A stretch of DNA of 64,000 nt, taken from positions 1-64,000 of the forward strand of contig CAJUBQ010000010.1 in assembly GCA_910584595.1 (NCBI GenBank), read 5' to 3'. The translations under genes and the position numbers were made by a program. This document shows, piece by piece, positions 45,724-54,905 of this stretch; position 1 is the stretch's first letter, and every line of letters begins with the position of its first letter. This DNA is from an uncultured Eubacterium sp. (GTDB lineage Bacteria; Bacillota; Clostridia; Lachnospirales; Lachnospiraceae). The notes under the pieces were generated by a model. It did no database searches, was not told the DNA's origin, and saw only the letters and a program-made list of their open reading frames with translations.

Positions 45724-48700
45724 TCAATTCCCTTCATAAATATACCACTGATTTTTCCCTCTGCATTTCGCTTTATGTAAAGCATCGTCCGCATGTTCCA
45801 TCAGTTCCATAAACGATTCCTGCCCACTCCCGGCAGTCGTGACTGCGATTCCGACAGAAAATTCCAATTCGATTTCATTTTGAATCATCAGATGCATCTC
45901 CCGCAGCAAATTCGTACATTTTTGTTCGATAAACTCCCGCGACGGCACATCCATAACAAATACAATAAATTCATCTCCTCCATAACGGGCCAGAATATCA
46001 CTTTTACGAAAACAGCTGCGCAGCCCGTCGGCAAATTTCTGAATCCCCTTGTCTCCTGCCTCTTGCCCAAAACAATCATTGATCTGTTTAAAATTATCAA
46101 TATCAATAAGCAAAAGCGCCTGAAGCCCTTCTTTTTGCTGCAACACGTCATGAATCATCCTGCCCGCCGTATTTCGGTTGTAAAGCCCGGTCAGATAATC
46201 ATGCTGCTCCTGCGTATCTGTCTGCTGCACATTTTGCAAGACTTCACCCACACGTTTCTGCGATTCCAGCACATTACAGACTCTCCGTATAACTACTTCC
46301 GGTATAAACGGTTTTACAACATAATCATTTGCTCCCATAGACAACGCATTAATCTGCTGCTGTCTGGAATCGTCTGCAGTAATAATAATCACCGGTATAT
46401 GCGCAATCGAAAGATCTTCTCTTTTTCGCCGCAAAAATTCTCTGCCATCCATAACCGGCATTCTGACATCCAGCAATATCAAATCAATATGCGCACTGTT
46501 TTGCTTTGCGATTTCCAAAGCTTCTTTCCCATCCGCTGCTTCTAGTATGTTATACTCGCTTTCAAACATAATACGCAAAATCTGACGGTTCATAACCATA
46601 TCATCCACAATTAAAATCGTTTCTACTTTACTTTCAGAAGAAAGAATTGCTTTGCGGTATTTTCGCAGTTCCCGTTCAATCTCCTTTTGATCTGTAATAT
46701 CTGTCATGGTGGCAAATATCACGCTCCGTTTTCCAACCGAACGGACATATTTGAGGCTCATCTCAATCCACTTTTCTGTACCTTTTTCATTTGTATAGCT
46801 GAATTCACACCGCGCCGTCCTTTTCGATGCGGATACCGTCTCAAAAGCCGCAAATACCGCCCCGCGGCAAGACTCATCCACAGCATTTTGGATGCCGTTT
46901 CCGATCTGGTCCAAATCACTGTATCCAAACAAATCATAATAAGCGTTATTGACACGTATCGTATCGATTATTTTTTCTACAGGCACATACTCATAAATCG
47001 CAACTGCCTGCAGCATATTGCTAAATAACAATTCCATCTGAGAAGACATATCCCAGAGCTGATCCGCATGGTCCTGTCTGCCGTCTGCCGCTTCTTTATG
47101 AAACGCAAAGCGGTCAAACGCCAGCCGTTCATATTCAGCTACCGGCATCGGTTTTGCAAAATAATATCCCTGCACAAATTCACAGCCGATACTCCGCAAA
47201 AAAGCGACCTGTGATTCTTTTTCCACACCTTCTGCAATCACAGGCATATCCAGCCATTTTGCCATCCGCACAACCGAAGCTAAAATATTTTCCCCTCGTC
47301 CCGGCACTTCCGAATCCGATAAAAACTTCATATCAATCTTTAGTATATCCACGACAATATCTTTTAACGTATTTAACGACGAATATCCGCTGCCAAAGTC
47401 ATCCATCAAAATGCAAAACCCATACTCCTGAAGCTTTGCCATTGTTTTTTTTATTCTTTCCGGATTACTCGTATAAGCGCTTTCTGTCAGCTCAAGCTGA
47501 AGCAGCCCCGGTTCGATCTGATACCGCTGTACAAGCTCCAGAATCACATCTGCAAGCTTATGATTATACAGGCTGACTCTGGATATATTGACAGAAACCG
47601 GAAACGGACTCTTTCCCTCATCCAGCCATTTACGAATCATCCGGCAAGTATGTTCCCATACATAATAATCCAGCTTGACAATAAACCCATTACGCTCAAA
47701 TACAGGAATAAACTCACCGGGCGGCACCATCCCGTTTCCCGGCGCCATCCAGCGCACAAGCACCTCACCGCCGTTAATCATATTTGTATGCAGATCATAT
47801 TTAGGCTGGATATACAATACAAACTGCTCACTGGCCAGAGCATTTTTCATCGTATTGATAATCTTTTGCTCCTTTATAAGCTGCTCGCTCATAGAAGCCT
47901 CATAAAAGGAATAGTTTCTTATGTAATTACCTTTGCATTGTTTTGCCGCAAGATTTGCCCTGTCACTAATCGTAACAATCTGCTCACTGAAATCCCGGGC
48001 TATACAGATTCCGAATACAGGCACAAGAACATGTTCCATCTGATACTGGTTCATATTCTCCCGTATTCTTTCAATCACCTGCACTACCGACTGTTTATCT
48101 TTAAACGGCATGCAAAAACAGAATACATCTGCCCGGTATCTGCCATAAGTAAAATACTCAAATTCATCCGCAAGACATGCAAGCTGGTCTGCAATATACT
48201 GCAACAGACGGTCTGCTTCATCCATTCCATAAAACTGATTCACCAGATGGAACTGATAAATGTCAAAATGAATAAATGCAAAATCTTTCCCGGGATTATG
48301 GCACAGCATCTCCTTTGTCCTGCGCAAAAACATCTGCTTATTATAAATTCCTGTCAGTTCGTCATATTCATGAATCTGATGCATCTGCTTAAATTTACGC
48401 AGTTCTTTTCGTTCTATGACATTTTTAACACGAAATCGTATGACAGCCGGATCATACGGCCTTTGGATCATCTCCCAAACACCCATCCGCAAGCTCTCCG
48501 ACTCACTTTCCCTATCGTCAGCATCAGTTGACACAATGATAGGAATCTTACTAATCTGTGCGTCTTTTCGCCATCGCATTAATACTTCATATCCGTCCAG
48601 CCGTTCGCAATCGGCCAAATCTAAAATAACTGCCGCAATCTGCTGCCCATACTTATACATCCGCTCCAACGTCTGATCCACGCTGTCTGCTTCCAACAGC

Positions 48701-48783
48701 TCATATTCATTTTGTAATATATGTGTTAAAGTACGCCGGTTGATTTCCTGACTATCTGCCATCAGTATGATATTCTTTGTCAT
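45724..48783 (-). CDS. Composite signalling protein: REC-GGDEF(degenerate)-EAL-PAS-REC-GGDEF
   Basis: About 1019 aa from the ATG at 48783 (AAGGGG site). First REC-like domain (ILMADSQEINRRTL; AVILDLADCERLDGYEV). First GGDEF is degenerate (YGRYRADVFCF replaces GGDEF). The EAL domain has GGEVLVRW, LELTESAY, LMDDFGSGYSSL, IAEGVE and QGYYFAKPM. A PAS-like segment, then a second REC with phospho-Asp (LILLDVRMPVMDGREF) and an intact diguanylate cyclase (DYLTGLYNRNTAGR; ARYGGDEFIVFV). It could both make and break cyclic-di-GMP under phosphorelay control. Confidence 0.9.
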   Translation of the reverse strand: MTKNIILMADSQEINRRTLTHILQNEYELLEADSVDQTLERMYKYGQQIAAVILDLADCERLDGYEVLMRWRKDAQISKIPIIVSTDADDRESESESLRMGVWEMIQRPYDPAVIRFRVKNVIERKELRKFKQMHQIHEYDELTGIYNKQMFLRRTKEMLCHNPGKDFAFIHFDIYQFHLVNQFYGMDEADRLLQYIADQLACLADEFEYFTYGRYRADVFCFCMPFKDKQSVVQVIERIRENMNQYQMEHVLVPVFGICIARDFSEQIVTISDRANLAAKQCKGNYIRNYSFYEASMSEQLIKEQKIINTMKNALASEQFVLYIQPKYDLHTNMINGGEVLVRWMAPGNGMVPPGEFIPVFERNGFIVKLDYYVWEHTCRMIRKWLDEGKSPFPVSVNISRVSLYNHKLADVILELVQRYQIEPGLLQLELTESAYTSNPERIKKTMAKLQEYGFCILMDDFGSGYSSLNTLKDIVVDILKIDMKFLSDSEVPGRGENILASVVRMAKWLDMPVIAEGVEKESQVAFLRSIGCEFVQGYYFAKPMPVAEYERLAFDRFAFHKEAADGRQDHADQLWDMSSQMELLFSNMLQAVAIYEYVPVEKIIDTIRVNNAYYDLFGYSDLDQIGNGIQNAVDESCRGAVFAAFETVSASKRTARCEFSYTNEKGTEKWIEMSLKYVRSVGKRSVIFATMTDITDQKEIERELRKYRKAILSSESKVETILIVDDMVMNRQILRIMFESEYNILEAADGKEALEIAKQNSAHIDLILLDVRMPVMDGREFLRRKREDLSIAHIPVIIITADDSRQQQINALSMGANDYVVKPFIPEVVIRRVCNVLESQKRVGEVLQNVQQTDTQEQHDYLTGLYNRNTAGRMIHDVLQQKEGLQALLLIDIDNFKQINDCFGQEAGDKGIQKFADGLRSCFRKSDILARYGGDEFIVFVMDVPSREFIEQKCTNLLREMHLMIQNEIELEFSVGIAVTTAGSGQESFMELMEHADDALHKAKCRGKNQWYIYEGN

Positions 48784-48857
48784 ATAAAATCCCCTTATCT
48801 GATTTGCGTTCCTCTTTACATAAGGGCATTCTATCACAGATTGCTCTATAATTCAAT

Positions 48858-50129
48858 TTAATTTGATACAAGAACTGCATAAATAGTAAGCGCATGCCCT
48901 TTTGATTTCGAATTTCTTACAATTCGTACCGTATGTGTCTTTTTCGTATTTGAAGAATAACAAGGAACAGACCCCGGTTTATTATGTCTTCCTCCTGAAT
49001 TGTCCGCATCAATCAGCGCCGTTTTCTTTCCATCGACATAGACATCAAACTGCCCGCCTCTTCCGTTAATTTGCTGCGCAAACACAAGTCCGATGCTTTT
49101 CCCTGTAACCATAAATGTCAAATCTCCATTTCCTTTTGCAGAAGTCAGATTATTCGGAAAAATTTTGCTCTTGCTGCTTTTTTCAAACGTCCCCATTTTT
49201 TGAATGCGAATATCTTCGCAGGTCAGTACTTTGGCGCTTGCATATTTTTTTGACGTCACATACGAATTTGGCGCTTTTTTATACGCTGCCTGCCCAAGCG
49301 CTTTCTGCTGAATGCTGTCTAAATAACGCACAAGAATCTCGCCCACTACCGCATAACCGAGCGCCGAAGGATGAATCGCATCTCCCGACAGCTCCTCCAT
49401 CGTATAAATCCCCTTATGAATCATGTCTTTCATGACATTTCCATAACTAAGCATCGGCAAATGGTAATGCCTCCCAATCTCCGCCTGCTGCATCTGGCAG
49501 CTCCAGCCATTCAGCTTCGCCATAAAAAGCAGCATCACAGCAGGCTTGGAAGAGCTGTCCATAATTTTGCGAATCAAATTTTCATACGCCTGCTTATGGT
49601 ACGCCGTCTTTTTATCATTTACCGCAAATTCCACAACAACAAGATCCGGCTTTTTATCCAGCACATCTTTTTGCACACGATGCACCCCAAGATACGAATC
49701 CGTCGCACTGATCCCTGCATTTACAAACCGCAGATCCGCTTTTGGAAATGTCTTGTACCACCAGTTTGTAAAATAATCTACATAGGTTAACTTCTTATTC
49801 ATGCTGTCATCTCTTGTACCTCTGGACATCGTACCTTTCGTAATCGATCCTCCGATAAAAGCTATCGTAATCTTCTGTCCGATTCCTGCTTTGCGCATAA
49901 CATTATATAATGGCATTTCGTTCGTACCCGACCACGGACTCGCCAGCTTCATCTGTTCTTGCGTAACATATCCAGCCGGCAGATTATTTCCTTTGATGCC
50001 TCCGGTTCCTCTTGCATAAGCAGTTGTAAGAGATACCGGCAGCGTTTGCAGAACAGCCGTACATAAAATAACAATGGCACAGATTTTAGATAACAGATAT
50101 TTTGCTTTTGCAATTTTTTTTGTACTCAT
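48858..50129 (-). CDS. Secreted SGNH/GDSL-type hydrolase
   Basis: About 423 aa from the ATG at 50129 (AAGGTATT site; 50135 is an alternative). Signal peptide ending near TTAYA. SGNH blocks: Ser in AFIGGSITKGTMSRG, Gly in RFVNAGISATDS, Asn in VVVEFAVNDKKTAYH, Asp/His in SGDAIHPSALGYAV. A C-terminal beta-sandwich of about 140 residues follows. Probably an esterase acting on surface or dietary glycans. Confidence 0.82.
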   Translation of the reverse strand: MSTKKIAKAKYLLSKICAIVILCTAVLQTLPVSLTTAYARGTGGIKGNNLPAGYVTQEQMKLASPWSGTNEMPLYNVMRKAGIGQKITIAFIGGSITKGTMSRGTRDDSMNKKLTYVDYFTNWWYKTFPKADLRFVNAGISATDSYLGVHRVQKDVLDKKPDLVVVEFAVNDKKTAYHKQAYENLIRKIMDSSSKPAVMLLFMAKLNGWSCQMQQAEIGRHYHLPMLSYGNVMKDMIHKGIYTMEELSGDAIHPSALGYAVVGEILVRYLDSIQQKALGQAAYKKAPNSYVTSKKYASAKVLTCEDIRIQKMGTFEKSSKSKIFPNNLTSAKGNGDLTFMVTGKSIGLVFAQQINGRGGQFDVYVDGKKTALIDADNSGGRHNKPGSVPCYSSNTKKTHTVRIVRNSKSKGHALTIYAVLVSN

Positions 50130-50484
50130 AAGCAATACCTTCTTTGACCTTTTTGTTTTTGCAGTAATTATGATTGCATGATTTTACAGGTTTCCTTCAT
50201 GCATTTTCTATTTTATCATATTTTGTCACATAATTGCTATATGAACCAGAATTTTCCTGAATAAAAAAATACCTTCTTGTAAACCTTATTCTGTTTAGAA
50301 TTTGGTTTGCAAGAAGGTGTTTTATTGATTGGACGGTTTTCGCTTCATATTTTAAGAAGCATATATCGAATAAAAAGATTACTTTCCATAAAATAAAAAC
50401 AGCAGTTAACTTATAACATATATCAAAGTTTTCGCTCACATTACTCTCCACATAAAGATGGCATTCTCACGATACATCGGATAC
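50130..50484. other. 355-base gap between the SGNH gene and the RiPP operon
   Basis: Contains the operon terminator (50268-50321). A frame at 50197-50451 has no binding site and overlaps the terminator, so it is not called. Confidence 0.75.
50268..50321 (-). terminator. Strong terminator ending the RiPP operon
   Basis: ACCTTCTTGTAAACC pairs with GGTTTGCAAGAAGGT (one mismatch or G-U), followed on the minus strand by seven T. It marks the 3' border of the 50.5-59.4 kb gene run. Confidence 0.85.
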
Positions 50485-52977
50485 TTACCCTTCCTCCTTT
50501 AGAACTTCAATAACTGATTTGGAAGGGATAAATCTATATAAAACATTAGGAATCAATACACAGAGTATCAGTATACATAAACTTACAACAATATTTGAGC
50601 ATAATGGAATATTAAAATCCATCCCGTATTTATCCATCACCTTAAACATTGCATAACTCAACGGTATACCTATACTTCCAGCAAATAAAACAGATATCAA
50701 GCCATATTCTGTTCCTTCTAATATTAACATTTTTATTACTTGCCGCGGTGTCATTCCAATACTTCTCAATATAGCTAATTCTACTCTCCTCTCTTCGATC
50801 CCCGCTGCCATCATGTTTCCATAATTAATTAGTGCTATGACTGCTAGCGCAGAACATAAAATCCATCCAATCGTTTTGAGTTGATTCTCTGTGGATTTTA
50901 GTTCTTCATAATCTGTCATTTTTGAATCAGTAGATAATCCATTGATTTTCTCAATCAATAAATCCAGATCCTTATCTAAAGCTTTATTAAATGGTGTCTT
51001 ATATATGATATCTAATAATTCAACAACTGGTTCGTTCAAAAGTTTCTTCATGTACCGTTCACTAACTATAATATCCGGTGCGATTCCTGCCGCAAAGTAA
51101 TTTGGTCCCCGATAAATACTATAATCTGCCACTATCTTTACAGAATACTTTTTCTTGTCACCATACTCATCAATTATAAAATCAAGTTTTTTTCCAATAA
51201 CCTCTTTAGGAGAGATTCCAATTGTGCCCTTAATGATTGCTACTGATCCATCCAAAAATTCTTGTTTATCAATTTTGCAATCTAATTTTCTGATAATAGA
51301 GTCAAATTCCTTCTCGCTTATCCCTACCAAATTACCCATAAAATTTTCATTTTCAGGATGAACCTTATATAACTCCATATCACTTTCATAATCACCTGTT
51401 GAAACCGGAGAAGCATAGACCCTTTTATAATACTCTCCTAATGTATCCTCATTATATGGAATAACTATTTTTTTATTTAACACTTCCCATACCTGTTCAA
51501 TTCCATTTAAATTTGTTATATTATCAATTAATTCCCTATTTATCCTATTTACAGGTTGTTCTGTTGTAATTGATTCATTACGAACCCTATAATCGTACGC
51601 ATACACTTCATTCAAAATATTTTTGGCACTATTGACTTCTACAAGAACATTTACCATAAAAAAGGCAGAAAATGCTAACGTCAATGATACAAAAATAATA
51701 ACTGCCTGCTTTTTATCTCTGAATACATTCTTATTAACCATATCTATGATTCTGCCTTTCCCAACACTTTTTTTCTTTTTTACTGAAGGCAAAATATTAA
51801 ATTTGCTCGCTGCTATTGGAGATATTTTTCTTAGTAACTTTTTGATTTTCCAAGTACATACTAAAACAACTATTCCGGAAAACATTGCACTTCCTATTAT
51901 GATGACCGGCTGAAAAACATCCATATTATTAGCAGTAACTCCCACCATTTTCATCGTAATTGGCATAATACATATAGATACCATGCCACCCAAAAGCAAA
52001 CCTCCAAATATCCCTGCAAATAAGTTAGATGACATTTGTCGATTTATAATCGAATTAATTTGTAGATTTGTAAATCCTATTGTTTTTAGCTGTCCATAAA
52101 ACTGAATTTTTCTAGAAGTTGAAATGTACATAACATTGTATATAAAAAGATAACCACTTACTAAAATAATCAGCATAAAAGCAACTAATCCTATCATCAT
52201 TTTTATAAAATTATCCTTCAATTGCAAATCTGCATATATAATTTGATTGTCATCAATGTCAAGTAATTCTCCCAATTCTATTATATCATTTTTATCATAT
52301 ATATGTTTTTTCAAAGTTATATTTAAAATCCCCTGAGTTAAGTCTGTCAGCCTGGCTCCGGTTTTATCACAGAATTCTTTGGATACATACCCTTTTAATT
52401 CTCCTGAATAATCTTTAAAAAAACCTGATAAGATCATATCTTCCGTATATGTCCTATTATTGCTGGACAAATTATTATAGGAGATCCCATTTAGATGCAT
52501 TCCCAGTTGAGGATTTTTTATCCCTAATTTCTTTAATGCTTTCGTGGATAGCATAATTTCATTTTTATCTATAGGATAGCTACCCTCAACATATTCAAAT
52601 GCCGGAACAAATTGTTTCTCCCATGCTATTTCATCACACCAATAAAACCTAACTTCCCCACATTGTAAACCTTCATATTTATCCATAATTGCACATTTTA
52701 ATACTGCTCCTGCATTCTTAATCAATTCTAAATTTTGTGCAGTACCAATCTGTTCTTCTGTAGGCTCTGGCAATTGTACATCGTATACAGCTCCATCCAT
52801 CATAACCGAACGCTGTGTTATACCATTCCAATAAGCCTTTCCCAGGCTAAACACAATAGTGATTAAAAACGTAGTAATGATAATAGATAATACTGACAGC
52901 AAATTTCTTTTCACATTACTAACATAGTCTCTTCGGGATATGGTTTGAACCAGCTTCTTCTCACTTCTATTTTTCAT
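50485..52977 (-). CDS. FtsX/MacB-type ABC transporter permease
   Basis: About 830 aa from the ATG at 52977, which overlaps the ATPase gene by 11 bases (an ATG at 52995 is possible). A first helix near 30, a large extracytoplasmic domain (about 50-255), a three-helix FtsX block (about 260-390), a second external domain (about 440-690) and a final three-helix FtsX block (about 715-825) containing EERRVELAILRSIGMTPRQV. It forms a transporter with the 52967-53638 ATPase. At the end of a peptide operon it probably gives immunity or export; which one cannot be told. Confidence 0.85.
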   Translation of the reverse strand: MKNRSEKKLVQTISRRDYVSNVKRNLLSVLSIIITTFLITIVFSLGKAYWNGITQRSVMMDGAVYDVQLPEPTEEQIGTAQNLELIKNAGAVLKCAIMDKYEGLQCGEVRFYWCDEIAWEKQFVPAFEYVEGSYPIDKNEIMLSTKALKKLGIKNPQLGMHLNGISYNNLSSNNRTYTEDMILSGFFKDYSGELKGYVSKEFCDKTGARLTDLTQGILNITLKKHIYDKNDIIELGELLDIDDNQIIYADLQLKDNFIKMMIGLVAFMLIILVSGYLFIYNVMYISTSRKIQFYGQLKTIGFTNLQINSIINRQMSSNLFAGIFGGLLLGGMVSICIMPITMKMVGVTANNMDVFQPVIIIGSAMFSGIVVLVCTWKIKKLLRKISPIAASKFNILPSVKKKKSVGKGRIIDMVNKNVFRDKKQAVIIFVSLTLAFSAFFMVNVLVEVNSAKNILNEVYAYDYRVRNESITTEQPVNRINRELIDNITNLNGIEQVWEVLNKKIVIPYNEDTLGEYYKRVYASPVSTGDYESDMELYKVHPENENFMGNLVGISEKEFDSIIRKLDCKIDKQEFLDGSVAIIKGTIGISPKEVIGKKLDFIIDEYGDKKKYSVKIVADYSIYRGPNYFAAGIAPDIIVSERYMKKLLNEPVVELLDIIYKTPFNKALDKDLDLLIEKINGLSTDSKMTDYEELKSTENQLKTIGWILCSALAVIALINYGNMMAAGIEERRVELAILRSIGMTPRQVIKMLILEGTEYGLISVLFAGSIGIPLSYAMFKVMDKYGMDFNIPLCSNIVVSLCILILCVLIPNVLYRFIPSKSVIEVLKEEG

Positions 52978-53638
52978 ATATTTCACCATCCTCAATCCGA
53001 ATACATCTATCTGCTTGCTCAGCGATATGCTGACTATGTGTTATCATCAACACAGTTTCTCCAAACTTAATACTCGCTTCTTTTAACAACTTAATTACCT
53101 TGTCACTGGATTTACTATCCAAATTCCCTGTTGGTTCATCTGCCAATATTATTGCTGGTCTCATTGCTATGGCCCTTGCTATAGCTACCCTCTGCTGCTG
53201 TCCTCCTGATAAAATCGATGGAATAGACTGCTTTTTTTCTGATATTCCCAGAAAAACAAGTATTTCATCAATAAATTTATCGTTGATCCTTTGACCATCC
53301 AATTGAAGCGGTAAAATAATATTCTCATAAACACTTAAAATGGGGATTAAATTATAGTTCTGAAATATAAATCCAATATTTCTCCTTCTGAATATAGTTC
53401 TACTTGTTTCATCCATTTCTAAGACATCTTTGCCATTAATATACACTTTTCCTGAAGTTGCATTATCCAACGCCCCCAACAAATGCAGCAAGGTCGATTT
53501 ACCGCTTCCAGAACTTCCTGTAATAGCAATAAAATCTCCTTTTCTAACTTCAATATTTATCCCATCCAACGCTTTAACGGTTACATCCCCATTCACATAA
53601 TGCTTCTTTAAATTTTCTGTCTTCAAAATAAAATTCAT
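52967..53638 (-). CDS. ABC transporter ATPase (MacB/LolD/BceA-type)
   Basis: 223 aa. KALDGINIEVRKGDFIAITG, Walker A GSSGSGKSTLL, Q-loop FIFQNYNLIPILSVYEN, signature LSGGQQQRVAIARA, Walker B IILADEPTGNLDS, H-loop MITHSQHIAEQAD. All typical of ATPases paired with FtsX-type permeases. It lies 11 bases after the radical SAM gene and overlaps the permease start. Confidence 0.93.
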   Translation of the reverse strand: MNFILKTENLKKHYVNGDVTVKALDGINIEVRKGDFIAITGSSGSGKSTLLHLLGALDNATSGKVYINGKDVLEMDETSRTIFRRRNIGFIFQNYNLIPILSVYENIILPLQLDGQRINDKFIDEILVFLGISEKKQSIPSILSGGQQQRVAIARAIAMRPAIILADEPTGNLDSKSSDKVIKLLKEASIKFGETVLMITHSQHIAEQADRCIRIEDGEIYEK

Positions 53639-53649
53639 ATTGTCTCCTC

Positions 53650-54891
53650 CTACATATTTATATTACTTTCCCAAACTCGTTTCATCAAAATTGGTTTCAA
53701 TATATCACATCTTTTACAAAAAGCGGCTTTTGTTTTAATACTCAGCAACTCGCCTGGACATGTCCAACAAAATAATTTTACTTCACAATTTCTACATATT
53801 TCAATATTATATGGATACGAATTCAAAACAGCTTTTGAAACAAGCTCTGTATTATCTGCGTTTAACAAGCTCTTCAAATCATCGATTTCCATAATATTTC
53901 CAATTGTATACTGCTTTTCGGTATAGGTTGGACATGGCTGAATATTTCCTTCGCAAGTTATAAATATTTCCCTTTTCCCGGCCGTACACATGGATACTCC
54001 AAATGCATTTGTATAATCATCTTCCATATAATCCGAAGGAATATAAATATCTTCCTCATCTTTTTCTGTAAAAATGGCTCTATTTTTTTCTCCCCTCCCA
54101 ATAGCGGTAAATGTTCTACATATTGGATTAGTTCCTAATTTTTCATTTAATTTATTAAATCGTTCCATCAAATGTTCATTTTTATCAGAAAATACCATAG
54201 ATAAGTTAATATTTTCTATTCCATTTCTATGCAAAAGCTCTATTTTATCACATACTTTCTTAAATACACCTTTCCCCCTCACTAATGCACAGGTTTCCTC
54301 ATCCACACCATCAATACTAATTTCCATTCCATCGCAATCTCTATACAAATATTTCACATTTTCTTCATCGATCAATAATGCATTTGTCGAAACAATAATT
54401 TTACCCAAATACTGATTTCTCAAATAAGATAATATTTCAAAAAAATCATTTCTAATCAGTGGCTCGCCGCCGCTAAGCATGATATTTCTTGGATTCCATT
54501 CTACTACTTTGTCAAGAATCGCTTTTATTGTCTTTGTATCAAATTCATTACATAAATTCTCTCCGGCCGAAACACAACAGTGCGTACAGTGTAAATTGCA
54601 TCTATTTGTAAGCTGAATTGATGCAATTTTATTGTGGTAACTTTTAATTTCTTCCCCATCAATAATCACTTCGGTCTCTTTCAGATAATTGAATAATTTA
54701 TTGACGTAGGCATAATCGTCTTCATCCACAAAAGCCTTCTTTATTTGTGATATATCTTTGCCATTTCTTATTATTGCATCTAAAATGTTATATACTTCTT
54801 TCGAAATTCTAATCCATTGCCCATTTTCTCGATTAGCTAAAACTATCTTGTTATCTTTTTCTACAAATTCTACCTTTGACGCCCAAAACAT
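53650..54891 (-). CDS. Radical SAM/SPASM peptide maturase with N-terminal PqqD-like domain
   Basis: 413 aa. Residues 1-85 resemble a PqqD-like RiPP recognition element (short strands, then NGQWIRISKEVYNILDAI and a helical pair). The radical SAM core has C98-x3-C102-x2-C105 (NRCNLHCTHC) and the SAM-binding LSGGEPLIRNDFFE. The C-terminal SPASM region has cysteines at about 302, 313, 320, 366, 369, 375, 378, 392 and 395, enough for two auxiliary 4Fe-4S clusters. This architecture is that of sactipeptide/ranthipeptide-type maturases that cross-link Cys sulfur to peptide carbons. The likely substrates are the three peptides at 57.7-58.35 kb. The exact bond cannot be told from sequence. Confidence 0.88.
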   Translation of the reverse strand: MFWASKVEFVEKDNKIVLANRENGQWIRISKEVYNILDAIIRNGKDISQIKKAFVDEDDYAYVNKLFNYLKETEVIIDGEEIKSYHNKIASIQLTNRCNLHCTHCCVSAGENLCNEFDTKTIKAILDKVVEWNPRNIMLSGGEPLIRNDFFEILSYLRNQYLGKIIVSTNALLIDEENVKYLYRDCDGMEISIDGVDEETCALVRGKGVFKKVCDKIELLHRNGIENINLSMVFSDKNEHLMERFNKLNEKLGTNPICRTFTAIGRGEKNRAIFTEKDEEDIYIPSDYMEDDYTNAFGVSMCTAGKREIFITCEGNIQPCPTYTEKQYTIGNIMEIDDLKSLLNADNTELVSKAVLNSYPYNIEICRNCEVKLFCWTCPGELLSIKTKAAFCKRCDILKPILMKRVWESNINM

Positions 54892-54905
54892 TTTCTTCTA
54901 CCTCC

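Noticed and set aside
50197..50451. 84-codon minus-strand frame
   Set aside because: No binding site, and it runs through the terminator of the RiPP operon.
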